Shown: piece by piece, positions 1-6,594 of the stretch | Layout: each line of letters opens with the position of its first letter | How positions within the stretch are numbered: position 1 is the stretch's first letter | From: Candidatus Thorarchaeota archaeon | GTDB taxonomy: Archaea; Asgardarchaeota; Thorarchaeia; Thorarchaeales; Thorarchaeaceae | Direction: 5' to 3' | NCBI GenBank assembly: GCA_018238825.1 | Contig: JABCSP010000072.1 | Location: 1-9,050, forward strand | DNA length: 9,050 nucleotides | Position numbers and translations under genes: made by a program | Notes under the pieces: generated by a model | What the model was told of the DNA's origin: nothing | Seen by the model: only the letters and a program-made list of their open reading frames with translations | Databases searched by the model: none

Positions 1-838
1 TCCAAGGGGCAAACTTGATCGAAAGGTCTTCAGGGTCTTTGCGTTGTTCAATCTTATCAAGAGCAAATAGGCCAAGGAAAACACAAAGGCTTTGTCTTAT
101 GTTTTCAGGAAACACCTGAGGTACTAGTTGTGAGATTGTTTTCTCAAGAGTACCATGTATCATAAGGTTCGGTACATTGACATCCTGAACCAACTTCGCT
201 AACTGGGCCATTGATGGCGGTGGTCCTTTCAGGAACCCTTCAACATCGAACAGGTCCGATTTGTGAACACCATCCGCATACCTCTTTGCGAGGGCAAAAT
301 CTAACTGGGCATCATTTGGCATCAAGAAGATGTTACCCTCATAGTGGCGAATTATGGTGGCTTCGTAGATCTCTCCGGTTTCTGAGTTTGATATTGTGAG
401 CCATAGTCTATCTTGATCTGGACACTGATGAAGGGAACAACAAGCACCTACACTACCGTCGTCATCATAATATGTTTCAATATCCAGAACAAAAAGTCTC
501 GAGTAGAATCTGTTGGTCGAAGGAGGGAAGATGTATTCCTCTCTTCCATCAAGGTTTGGAAAATACCTGTAACGTTGAGTGACAATTGGGTTAAGGAGTA
601 TTTTGACAGGTCTTTTCAGGGGTCTTTGTTCACTCATCCCTGTTTCTTTCAATATGACTTCATACTCAATAGTTACGCATAGGTCTTCTTTCGTATCAGG
701 AACGACTGTTGTGCCATTCTCAAGTTCCGCTGAAACCGTGAGATTGCTGTACTTTAAGAGACCGCGATATGACTCATGGATTACATCTAACCCTGTATCA
801 GACCAAAAAGAAACCAATGAAGGTACAGAATCATTCAT
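1..838 (-). CDS. Unrecognised soluble protein, last visible gene of the minus-strand operon (3' end beyond the window)
   Basis: I do not recognise this protein and assign no function. The frame is open from ATG 838 to the left edge, giving 279 residues without a stop. The start is well supported: a GAGGG ribosome binding site at 845-849 lies six bases upstream, and the start overlaps the stop of the preceding gene by eight bases, so translation is probably coupled. There is no signal peptide or membrane helix, so it is probably cytoplasmic. The N-terminal two thirds look beta-rich, with alternating hydrophobic stretches near residues 30-90 and 112-172. There is an acidic run (DDD near 125-127) followed by a cysteine cluster, CC at 133-134 and C139. 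From about residue 175 the protein is predicted helical. It is last in line after the ATPase gene, so an accessory or substrate-handling role is possible but only inferred. The missing C-terminus could hold a diagnostic domain. Confidence 0.8.
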   Translation of the reverse strand, partial: MNDSVPSLVSFWSDTGLDVIHESYRGLLKYSNLTVSAELENGTTVVPDTKEDLCVTIEYEVILKETGMSEQRPLKRPVKILLNPIVTQRYRYFPNLDGREEYIFPPSTNRFYSRLFVLDIETYYDDDGSVGACCSLHQCPDQDRLWLTISNSETGEIYEATIIRHYEGNIFLMPNDAQLDFALAKRYADGVHKSDLFDVEGFLKGPPPSMAQLAKLVQDVNVPNLMIHGTLEKTISQLVPQVFPENIRQSLCVFLGLFALDKIEQRKDPEDLSIKFAPW

Positions 839-1358
839 CTATGTCCCTCGTTTCTGATTTTGCACCCTGTTCAGAATGCCTACCTGATCTCTCAGCTACG
901 ATGCTACTCTTCCAACTAACTAGGAACTTCTGCCCTATCGTTAGCAATGCATCAAGTTGCCCCCTGTCAAGAAATCTCATGTTACTCTTCACAGCGACAT
1001 TTCCTACTTCAGCGAGCTCATCCAGTAGATGAGTCAATTTCTCTGTAGAATCTGTGCTCTCACATTCATCTGTGAAATCATCCGAGTCGGTCACACTCTT
1101 ATTTGATTGTTCAGAATCATCAACTGCATCAGAGGTTCCTCGTAGATGGGAATGTTCTGTATTATACTTGCGAACAAGCTCGTCACGTTCTTCAATGGTC
1201 ATGGAATGTTCTTTGTAATCTGTGACCTTTGGACTCCTAATCACAAGAAGCTTATCTTCAAAGTGAACACGATTTTGTGATACCTCTTCATCCACTTCAC
1301 TAAAAGATGAAGGGTCGAGACCTTCATCCAGTGCCCCCAACCTCCTTAAGATGGTCAA
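831..1358 (-). CDS. Small acidic soluble protein of unknown function, coupled to the ATPase gene
   Basis: This frame encodes up to 175 residues with no membrane segment or signal peptide, and I recognise no family. It has two more ordered parts: residues about 25-75, and a predicted helical C-terminal part about 108-160 with a leucine-rich stretch. They are joined by a low-complexity linker rich in Asp, Ser, Glu and Thr at about 86-110. The longest frame opens with TTG at 1358, inside the ATPase gene, with no ribosome binding site ahead of it. A strong AGGAGG at 1341-1346 lies inside the frame, so the true start is probably further in. The best-spaced in-frame candidate is an unusual CTG at 1331, nine bases downstream, which overlaps the ATPase stop. 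The end overlaps the next gene. The layout suggests a soluble adaptor or regulator made together with the ATPase; this is inference. Confidence 0.75.
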   Translation of the reverse strand: MTILRRLGALDEGLDPSSFSEVDEEVSQNRVHFEDKLLVIRSPKVTDYKEHSMTIEERDELVRKYNTEHSHLRGTSDAVDDSEQSNKSVTDSDDFTDECESTDSTEKLTHLLDELAEVGNVAVKSNMRFLDRGQLDALLTIGQKFLVSWKSSIVAERSGRHSEQGAKSETRDIDE

Positions 1359-4125
1359 CTAGACGATTGCAATAATGGACAGATTCCGTAGGATCGGGAA
1401 CGAATTTCTGTACCAGACCCAAGACATATTCATCTGCATACTCTTGACCTTTGACAAGACATTCTGCGTACGCTTTTCTGAAACCAGAAGATTCTGTCAA
1501 GAACATAAGATCATCAAATACTACTGGGTCAGCCTCCCATCGTTTCATTACAGGAAGATTCAGACAGCGTAAATGTGGGTTCTTAATGAAGAAAGGTGTC
1601 ATCATATTCGCGATTCGCATATCTGTCCAAGCTTCTGCACTATGCTCCCTTTGGAATTTGACAATTTGAGTTAGAACAGCTGGCCCTGAAAATGCTTGAT
1701 GAATGACAGCCTCTCCACACTTCAGTGCTCCAATGTGTAAGAATTGTTCATCATTCAGGTTTGCCTGACCACCTACCAAGAGCCGTTCCCTTGCATCCTT
1801 GAGTCCGTGAATGATTGTAATACCCGGAAGCTTTACAGCAGCATCAGCAAGGTCCGCTGGCAATTGATCTATCAGCACTACACCCAGACCAAGACCTCTC
1901 GCTTCACGAAGAAGTTGAACGATGGTGTTGATTGCTTGCTGTTGGGATGAATGGCCTTCATGTATTCCATATCCATTTCCAACACGTTTCAGAACATGAT
2001 GGGCTTCTTCCAAGACTAGGAGATGACGTAATTCTTGCTCAGCTGAGGTTTCTTGAGCCTCAAGGTACTCTGTCACAGCTACCATAATCAGGCTTGTCAG
2101 TAATGCACGTTGAGTATCAGGAAGATGACGAAGCTCTAAAATTGTAGGATTATTCAATAACTCCGGTATCGTTATCCCTTTTCTTGTATTCACCATAACA
2201 GAAAACACAACATCATCAAGCAGTGACTCGAATCTTGCAGTAAGTGCCCCCACAAAGTCTTGCTTCAAACGGTTCCCATATTTGAGTTCATTCGCCACCT
2301 CTTCCATTGCAGAATATAGATCATCTAAAAGAATAGGTGCGCCCCGCTCGTTTGTGAGTAAGTTCCATCCTGCATTAGTGTATGTTCTTCTGAATATCTT
2401 CGTGATATGTTCAGTTAGAATTCCCTCTGTTGGCCAATTTGCTATGAAACACAGAGTGACATTGTTGATGTGTGTCTGAATGGGAACACCTGGTGGAACA
2501 TCGAAGAAATTGTATCTGAAGGATGATGTAGTCTCATCACCAGCAGTAAAGATCCGTAACTCTGGAATGTACGCTGATAGCAGTCTCCATTCGGTCTTGG
2601 CGGGTACTATAGCAAGAAATGGAATTCCATGTTGGTGAATCTGATGGGTGAGTTCCATTCCTGTATTGGTCTTGCCGCTTCCAGGATTTCCGTAGATACC
2701 TGTATGAAGGCAGAATGAGTTGATAGGAATGCTGTACTCTTGAGCAGTTGCTTTCCCTCTGTCAATGATATGACCGATAGTTACAGATTCAATGGTTGAA
2801 GCATGACAAATAGGAATCGCAAAAGCAGGTGGTACTATATGGTTTGGAATGCCGGGCATGGCTTCGGATATCTGTAATAATCCGGTCAGTCGTGCGCCAC
2901 TGATAGAAGTAGACCTACCGATGTAATTGCGAAGTAGGAACTTGGTCCAATCATGGCGTAGACGACCTACTGACAGGTTCGCAATCTTCGCTCCACCCCA
3001 TACTCCCTGAACAGTTGCTTCTGCATGCTTCACAGCATACTCAACATCTCCAGCTGTTTCACCACGGATCAAGACTGATGTCCCTACCCGAAATGCGCCG
3101 GTTTCCTCGCATACTTCAACTTCTGCCATTTGTTTGTACGTTTTTCGAAGTTTATGTTCCTCAACACGGAAGGGAGTTCTCGTTTGTACTTTTGAGTCCT
3201 CTCTGTTCTCAACACCCCTTTCATGCACTTTAGGTATGGGTCCAGCTGTAAAGGAGAGAAGGGCGTGTCCAGAAAGCCGGTTTCTAAGGAACTGCCGGAG
3301 CACTTCGCCCCAGTTACTCGATAGACTATCTGGCAGTTGTTCAATAGAGAGTCCACCAAGACAACCATTATCTGATTGTACCACATTCTGTGTTGAAGTC
3401 ACTTTCAAAGGACCATAGTCCAGTTCACGATATGCAGACCATAGATTATCAGAGGTGACTACCTCATAGTCGTACTTGATACGTGTGAGCCAAGTTTCTG
3501 CAATCTGCCTTGACCTGTCTGTCTTTTCCACCGCTCGTTTGAAATCCTTGTCGTGACTGATTGTGAAGAAATGGAGGTCAGCAAGCCCCTTCTCAAACTT
3601 CGCTTCTAGAGTGTATGTGACTTTGGAGTTCTTGCTGTCTTCCCACAATGGATACAGCCATTTGAAATCCTCATTCTCCTCATACTTGCTAGTCCGGCGT
3701 TCATTCTGTAGTGGAATACCTTTGATTCGGATTGCTGCAAGGGCTACATATCCATCACCATGTGCGAAACAGATAACTTCCTTAGCAAGCCTGTCTTCTC
3801 CAACTTCAATCTTAACTAGTTGAGGCCAGTTGCTCTTACGTTCGTTTGAAGGCCTGAAAGCCTCGATGACCATCACTGGAGTCACTATTAGTAACATGGA
3901 TAGAGTTAGTTCTAGTGATACTATGCCTAGGACTATCTCTGTTCCATAGAACACTATCATGCCCACAAAGCAGGCAATCTCCGTGGCGAAACGATTTCCA
4001 CTGGCAGATAAGCCAAGATGAACCATAGTCATGGTCAATATGCTGACTCCAAAGACAATTAGAAGAGGAACTATCAAGATCAGCAGTGCTACTGGATCAA
4101 GCGCCAAAGGACACACACCTCCCAT
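1324..4125 (-). CDS. Membrane-anchored HerA/VirB4-type ATPase, candidate CedB-like DNA-transport motor
   Basis: This 933-residue P-loop ATPase is probably the motor of a membrane DNA-transfer complex. Residues 11-37 and about 50-90 are hydrophobic and form two or three membrane helices, so the remainder should face the cytoplasm. Residues about 100-470 are a long N-terminal region; the stretch near 342-400 has the pattern seen in VirB4/TrbE-type N-terminal domains. The ATPase core follows: Walker A GNPGSGKT at 479-486, Walker B HLLVLEEAHH at 701-710 with the Glu-Glu pair at 706-707, and a HerA-like EARGLGLGVVLIDQ segment at 741-754 supplying a likely sensor Gln and a candidate arginine finger. 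About 100 further residues follow the core. Hexamer-forming HerA/FtsK ATPases with this architecture include archaeal CedB and bacterial VirB4. ATG 4125 lacks a ribosome binding site, whereas GGAGGTG at 4116-4122 points to TTG 4107 as the real start, which would remove six residues. Repair-type HerA is less likely because of the membrane anchor and the absence of NurA. Confidence 0.9.
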   Translation of the reverse strand: MGGVCPLALDPVALLILIVPLLIVFGVSILTMTMVHLGLSASGNRFATEIACFVGMIVFYGTEIVLGIVSLELTLSMLLIVTPVMVIEAFRPSNERKSNWPQLVKIEVGEDRLAKEVICFAHGDGYVALAAIRIKGIPLQNERRTSKYEENEDFKWLYPLWEDSKNSKVTYTLEAKFEKGLADLHFFTISHDKDFKRAVEKTDRSRQIAETWLTRIKYDYEVVTSDNLWSAYRELDYGPLKVTSTQNVVQSDNGCLGGLSIEQLPDSLSSNWGEVLRQFLRNRLSGHALLSFTAGPIPKVHERGVENREDSKVQTRTPFRVEEHKLRKTYKQMAEVEVCEETGAFRVGTSVLIRGETAGDVEYAVKHAEATVQGVWGGAKIANLSVGRLRHDWTKFLLRNYIGRSTSISGARLTGLLQISEAMPGIPNHIVPPAFAIPICHASTIESVTIGHIIDRGKATAQEYSIPINSFCLHTGIYGNPGSGKTNTGMELTHQIHQHGIPFLAIVPAKTEWRLLSAYIPELRIFTAGDETTSSFRYNFFDVPPGVPIQTHINNVTLCFIANWPTEGILTEHITKIFRRTYTNAGWNLLTNERGAPILLDDLYSAMEEVANELKYGNRLKQDFVGALTARFESLLDDVVFSVMVNTRKGITIPELLNNPTILELRHLPDTQRALLTSLIMVAVTEYLEAQETSAEQELRHLLVLEEAHHVLKRVGNGYGIHEGHSSQQQAINTIVQLLREARGLGLGVVLIDQLPADLADAAVKLPGITIIHGLKDARERLLVGGQANLNDEQFLHIGALKCGEAVIHQAFSGPAVLTQIVKFQREHSAEAWTDMRIANMMTPFFIKNPHLRCLNLPVMKRWEADPVVFDDLMFLTESSGFRKAYAECLVKGQEYADEYVLGLVQKFVPDPTESVHYCNRLVDHLKEVGGTG
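1341..1346 (-). promoter_or_regulatory. Ribosome binding site for the 175-residue protein gene
   Basis: AGGAGG on the minus strand lies within the last codons of the ATPase gene. It falls inside the longest frame of the next gene, so it argues against the TTG start at 1358. It favours a non-ATG start a few codons further in, with CTG at 1331 the best spaced. Confidence 0.6.
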
Positions 4126-4900
4126 AAAGGTCCAGAGTAGTCGTTAGAAATACCAGTGAGAAGTAGACGTTCATCACTGGGAACACAGCTAGAAGTAACA
4201 CACCGAAAATTGCACCATATGTACCACGCTGACTAGAATTGTCCAGCAGGTTACGCAGGATCTCAATACCCCCAATGGCACTACCAGTTATCCCAATGGC
4301 ATACACAACGATTGTGACAGCGATATCCATGTACCATCCACTTAGTCCAAGAAATAGAGGAAACGGGATTGTGTTTCCAAAAACTTGGATTGGTATGAAA
4401 TAGAGGATGGGTAGAATGAACAGTTGTGGCATAGTGGTACGGAAATATTCATGGACCATCAGAATGAGCCCAATTGACAAGAGGCTCCAAAAGTATCCTC
4501 GAAATAGAGCTTTCACAAGATTATCCCGACGGTTTCCCAATTGTGTTATTATGCTGCGAATCATGTTCATTCCGCTGACCATGATATTGACATATACTGC
4601 AATGAATAGACATGGAATTGTCGTTGGAATACTCCACACGCTTCCAGCGGTTGCCACTCCAAATATTATCAAGAGGGGCCAACCAATCTCCAAAAGCATC
4701 CAACTACCTGCAAAGATGGCGATGGACTTGAATGGAAGGTCAAGACCTCCAGTGAATCTGTTCATCCATCCCTTCAAGGAACCTCCAGACCGTTCCCAGT
4801 TCTTATTCTGATCCTCTTCCAATTCTTCTACTTTATCCGCATAATAATTCTTTATACGTTGTTTCATTCCGGAGGGTGTGGTTTTTTTACTTTCAGTCAT
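4097..4900 (-). CDS. Polytopic membrane protein, candidate CedA/VirB6-like channel component
   Basis: From ATG 4900 the product has 267 residues. I chose this start because a GGTGA ribosome binding site at 4906-4910 lies five bases upstream; GTG 4909 and ATG 4906 would overlap that site. The first 55 residues are charged and cytoplasmic-looking, with a Lys/Glu-rich amphipathic segment. About six hydrophobic segments follow, at roughly residues 59-85, 92-110, 134-152, 158-175, 188-205 and 227-255. No enzymatic motif is visible. The gene lies immediately upstream of the VirB4/HerA-type ATPase, and its last codons overlap the start of that gene. Size, topology and linkage resemble CedA, the polytopic channel protein of the crenarchaeal DNA-import system, related to VirB6. 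This is architectural analogy; I cannot claim sequence homology by eye. A different polytopic transporter subunit remains possible. Confidence 0.85.
   Translation of the reverse strand: MTESKKTTPSGMKQRIKNYYADKVEELEEDQNKNWERSGGSLKGWMNRFTGGLDLPFKSIAIFAGSWMLLEIGWPLLIIFGVATAGSVWSIPTTIPCLFIAVYVNIMVSGMNMIRSIITQLGNRRDNLVKALFRGYFWSLLSIGLILMVHEYFRTTMPQLFILPILYFIPIQVFGNTIPFPLFLGLSGWYMDIAVTIVVYAIGITGSAIGGIEILRNLLDNSSQRGTYGAIFGVLLLAVFPVMNVYFSLVFLTTTLDLYGRCVSFGA
4116..4122 (-). promoter_or_regulatory. Ribosome binding site inside the longest ATPase frame
   Basis: GGAGGTG on the minus strand sits directly after the ATG at 4125. It matches the archaeal 16S anti-Shine-Dalgarno sequence very well and lies eight bases ahead of an in-frame TTG at 4107. 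This supports TTG 4107 as the true start of the ATPase. Confidence 0.6.
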
Positions 4901-4905
4901 GTTCA

Positions 4906-4910
4906 TCACC
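4906..4910 (-). promoter_or_regulatory. Ribosome binding site of the polytopic membrane protein gene
   Basis: GGTGA on the minus strand overlaps the TGA stop of the upstream gene (4906-4908). It lies five bases ahead of ATG 4900, deciding that start over the upstream GTG 4909 and ATG 4906 and indicating translational coupling. Confidence 0.55.
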
Positions 4911-5580
4911 CGAAAATGCTCAAGCTCTCAAGAAGCCAAAATGTCAGCCCGATTGATAGAAGCGGAAGTAACAGGGCAAGAATCCGCCCATACACTCCCT
5001 TGGAAGCTGCCTCTGCTTCCAGATGTGCCTGCAAGTCTGTTATTGCATCAGGAGCCAATAGGAACAATGGTAATAGACTACACAGAGCAAGGATTATTCC
5101 AAAGGACTTAGGAATCTCAATATCTATTGAGGACTCGGACAAATGCACACCAACTAAGCGTGCTTGGTAGTCTGTACTGTCTACCTCAAGCTTGGCTCGC
5201 TCTTCCCCAAGAAGTACAGTTTCAATCCCTACATACTTTATCGTACACAATAGTAGCCCTGAGCCATCATTGACACAGTATACTTCGGATGCGGAGTCAT
5301 AATTACTACTGTATGGAACTTGCACTTCTAACCTGCGTGCACTTTCATTCTCAAAGTTGAAGCTGATAATTATCGTATGCTGAGTGTCATTTCCTAGTTG
5401 ATACAACTCCAACTCGTACAATTCTCCTGGTTTGGCTAGGACAATGCATGGAGTACCGTCACTTACTTCCTGAGCTGAACAGAGTGTGATACTGCTAGCA
5501 AGAAGGACCAGTGAAATTGCAAACATAACCCTCAAAAAAAGAGGGAAGTGGTGGGCAATGCGTAAGCGCATTCTTAACAT
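4906..5580 (-). CDS. Signal-peptide protein with extracytoplasmic domain and two C-terminal membrane helices
   Basis: I do not recognise a family for this 224-residue protein. It starts with a basic segment (MLRMRLR) and a hydrophobic core at about 13-34 that ends in a plausible signal-peptidase site near CSA-Q at 34-37. Residues about 38-155 form a beta-rich domain with paired strands and three cysteines near 45, 102 and 112, probably outside the membrane. Two hydrophobic helices follow at about 158-177 and 198-220, separated by a short charged loop containing an acidic/Ala-rich helix. A GAGGTGA ribosome binding site at 5581-5587 touches the first ATG (5580), so translation may start at the next in-frame ATG, 5571, giving 221 residues. 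The gene lies between the small two-helix protein and the polytopic channel candidate. It may be an outward-facing subunit of the same complex, for example a DNA or partner receptor; the evidence for that is positional only. Confidence 0.85.
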   Translation of the reverse strand: MLRMRLRIAHHFPLFLRVMFAISLVLLASSITLCSAQEVSDGTPCIVLAKPGELYELELYQLGNDTQHTIIISFNFENESARRLEVQVPYSSNYDSASEVYCVNDGSGLLLCTIKYVGIETVLLGEERAKLEVDSTDYQARLVGVHLSESSIDIEIPKSFGIILALCSLLPLFLLAPDAITDLQAHLEAEAASKGVYGRILALLLPLLSIGLTFWLLESLSIFG

Positions 5581-5587
5581 TCACCTC
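5581..5587 (-). promoter_or_regulatory. Ribosome binding site of the signal-peptide protein gene
   Basis: GAGGTGA on the minus strand abuts ATG 5580 with no spacer and is nine bases from the in-frame ATG 5571. The second ATG is therefore a serious candidate start, although this spacing is slightly long. Confidence 0.5.
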
Positions 5588-5594
5588 GGATGTT

Positions 5595-5909
5595 CTAGAA
5601 CAGGTCTGTGACAACACTGGTGAACAGACAGAATGAAAGGTAGCATACACAGATCAGCACTAGTGGTAAGAAGATCTGAAACAGTGCTGAATAGATTCGA
5701 TACTTCATCCCACTAAAATACTGGGTCTGGCTAAGCTCCATGTCCATAGCATCAATCAGATTCTTAGATCGTGGAGGCACAAGAACAACAATCTCGTACA
5801 TCAGCCAGATCTGCATTGCATTCATTCCGAGCCCCAAGATGAGACCCACCATTCCTTGTGTTAGGATTTCTGCTGGGCCTAACAGGAAATTTACGATATC
5901 AAACGACAT
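5595..5909 (-). CDS. Small two-helix membrane protein, first gene of the operon (candidate CedA1/CedA2- or VirB2-like subunit)
   Basis: This 104-residue protein has two long hydrophobic helices, at about residues 17-44 and 72-98. They are joined by a polar loop that begins with PPRSK at 45-49. The first helix is rich in glycine and methionine (VGLILGLGMNAM). There is no obvious cleavable signal peptide and no enzymatic motif. The ATG at 5909 follows a TGTGAT ribosome binding site at 5915-5920 with a five-base spacer. The gene opens the operon and is separated from the next one by only about 14 bases. Small two-helix proteins occupy this position in crenarchaeal Ced loci (CedA1, CedA2), and CedA1 is a VirB2-type pilin relative. 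The loop of about 27 residues is longer than in a typical VirB2 pilin, so an accessory membrane subunit is equally possible. I have not established sequence homology. Confidence 0.8.
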   Translation of the reverse strand: MSFDIVNFLLGPAEILTQGMVGLILGLGMNAMQIWLMYEIVVLVPPRSKNLIDAMDMELSQTQYFSGMKYRIYSALFQIFLPLVLICVCYLSFCLFTSVVTDLF

Positions 5910-5941
5910 TTTATATCACAAGAAAGAACTTGCCTCTAGTT

Positions 5942-5956
5942 TACTTAATCATTAAC
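5942..5956 (-). promoter_or_regulatory. Possible TATA element for the minus-strand operon
   Basis: On the minus strand this reads GTTAATGATTAAGTA, an AT-rich block about 40 bases ahead of ATG 5909. A start of transcription about 25 bases downstream would leave a leader of roughly 15 bases holding the TGTGAT ribosome binding site. The match to an archaeal TATA consensus is weak, so this is only a candidate. Confidence 0.35.
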
Positions 5957-5966
5957 CCAAGCATTT

Positions 5967-6033
5967 TGGAACAATGGACAATTCGAGTTGAACAATGGAC
6001 AACTGAGTTTATATAGAATTGAACAATGGACAA
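5967..6033. repeat. Three direct repeats, probable operator of the divergent regulator
   Basis: The 13-base sequence GAACAATGGACAA occurs identically at 5969-5981, 5990-6002 and 6021-6033. Copies two and three are also preceded by TT, making TTGAACAATGGACAA, which has partial dyad symmetry (TTG..CA.TG..CAA). Start-to-start distances are 21 and 31 bases, close to two and three DNA helical turns, so bound proteins would sit on one face of the helix. Copies one and two lie upstream of the rightward TATA box, and copy three lies between that TATA box and the regulator start. The likely binder is the Lrp/AsnC-like protein encoded just downstream, possibly acting as both autoregulator and regulator of the leftward operon. 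The repeat is seen directly; the binding is inferred. Confidence 0.85.
6008..6016 (+). promoter_or_regulatory. TATA box of the rightward regulator/KaiC operon
   Basis: TTTATATAG closely fits the archaeal TATA-box consensus. It predicts transcription start near 6036-6041, only about ten bases ahead of the TTG start at 6049. The third operator repeat lies between the box and that start point, where a bound protein would be expected to block initiation. Confidence 0.7.
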
Positions 6034-6048
6034 TAATGAGGGTTAAAA

Positions 6049-6594
6049 TTGGGTCAACAGAAGAAGACAATTGGCGATTGGACAGCTACACTTCTCTCAT
6101 TACGAAACTCCGTGAAAAGTAGCCCAGCTGCATTAGGCCGTGCATTGGACATCCCCAAATCTACGGCCCTGTATCGTACTAGGAAGCTGGAAGATGATGG
6201 TCTTGTGTTGGGATATATCCCTGAGGTTATTCCTTCAATATTCGGGAAACCATATCTAGTTCAAGTGCTCATTGATTCGAATCTATACCAGTTTCAGACT
6301 GAATTGGAATCAACCATCAAGGGCCTCATAGATTTTCTCAAGACTGGTGTTGGACATGTACCTCTAACAGTCTATGTACATAAAAATCAGAGCGAGTTAC
6401 AAATAAACTGCATCACAATGACAACAAATATTGAAGCATTGAAGACTAATATTTGTCGTAAACAAAATATGGCAACAGATTCGGTCACGGGCGATCTTCT
6501 TGACCAAGCTCATGGTATTCCTATGTATAACCTATCTTCATCAATAGATGATTCCGAATCGATCATTTCTACAGAAACAGGAAGGAGGAGTTGA
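6049..6594 (+). CDS. Lrp/AsnC-like transcriptional regulator
   Basis: This 181-residue protein has the layout of an Lrp/AsnC-family regulator. A winged helix-turn-helix lies at about residues 12-57, with a recognition helix around IPKSTALYRTRKLEDDGLV at 35-53, followed by the LGYIPEV wing end at 54-60. A small alpha/beta domain at about 66-148 resembles the RAM ligand-binding and dimerisation domain. The tail from about 149 is polar and probably flexible. The frame opens with TTG at 6049, with a weak GAGGG site at 6039-6042 and a TATA box at 6008-6016; no in-frame ATG competes near the N-terminus. Lrp-type proteins bind as dimers or higher oligomers to phased sites, which fits the three repeats upstream. 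Its likely targets are therefore its own operon and possibly the divergent membrane-complex operon. The ligand is unknown. A MarR-like assignment is the main alternative. Confidence 0.8.
   Translation: MGQQKKTIGDWTATLLSLRNSVKSSPAALGRALDIPKSTALYRTRKLEDDGLVLGYIPEVIPSIFGKPYLVQVLIDSNLYQFQTELESTIKGLIDFLKTGVGHVPLTVYVHKNQSELQINCITMTTNIEALKTNICRKQNMATDSVTGDLLDQAHGIPMYNLSSSIDDSESIISTETGRRS

Noticed and set aside
1324..4125. Reading the ATPase as the repair helicase HerA of the HerA-NurA pair
   Set aside because: No NurA, Mre11 or Rad50 gene is adjacent. The protein has N-terminal membrane helices, a long VirB4-like N-terminal region and membrane-protein neighbours.
4407..4811. 134-codon plus-strand frame within the polytopic membrane protein gene
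   Set aside because: It lies antisense to a well-supported gene and its translation shows no domain or membrane pattern. Other plus-strand frames over 211-3823 are likewise antisense shadows.
6036..6121. Short frame from ATG 6036 overlapping the regulator start in another frame
   Set aside because: It ends after 28 codons, has no ribosome binding site given the predicted transcription start, and the long frame from TTG 6049 encodes a recognisable regulator.
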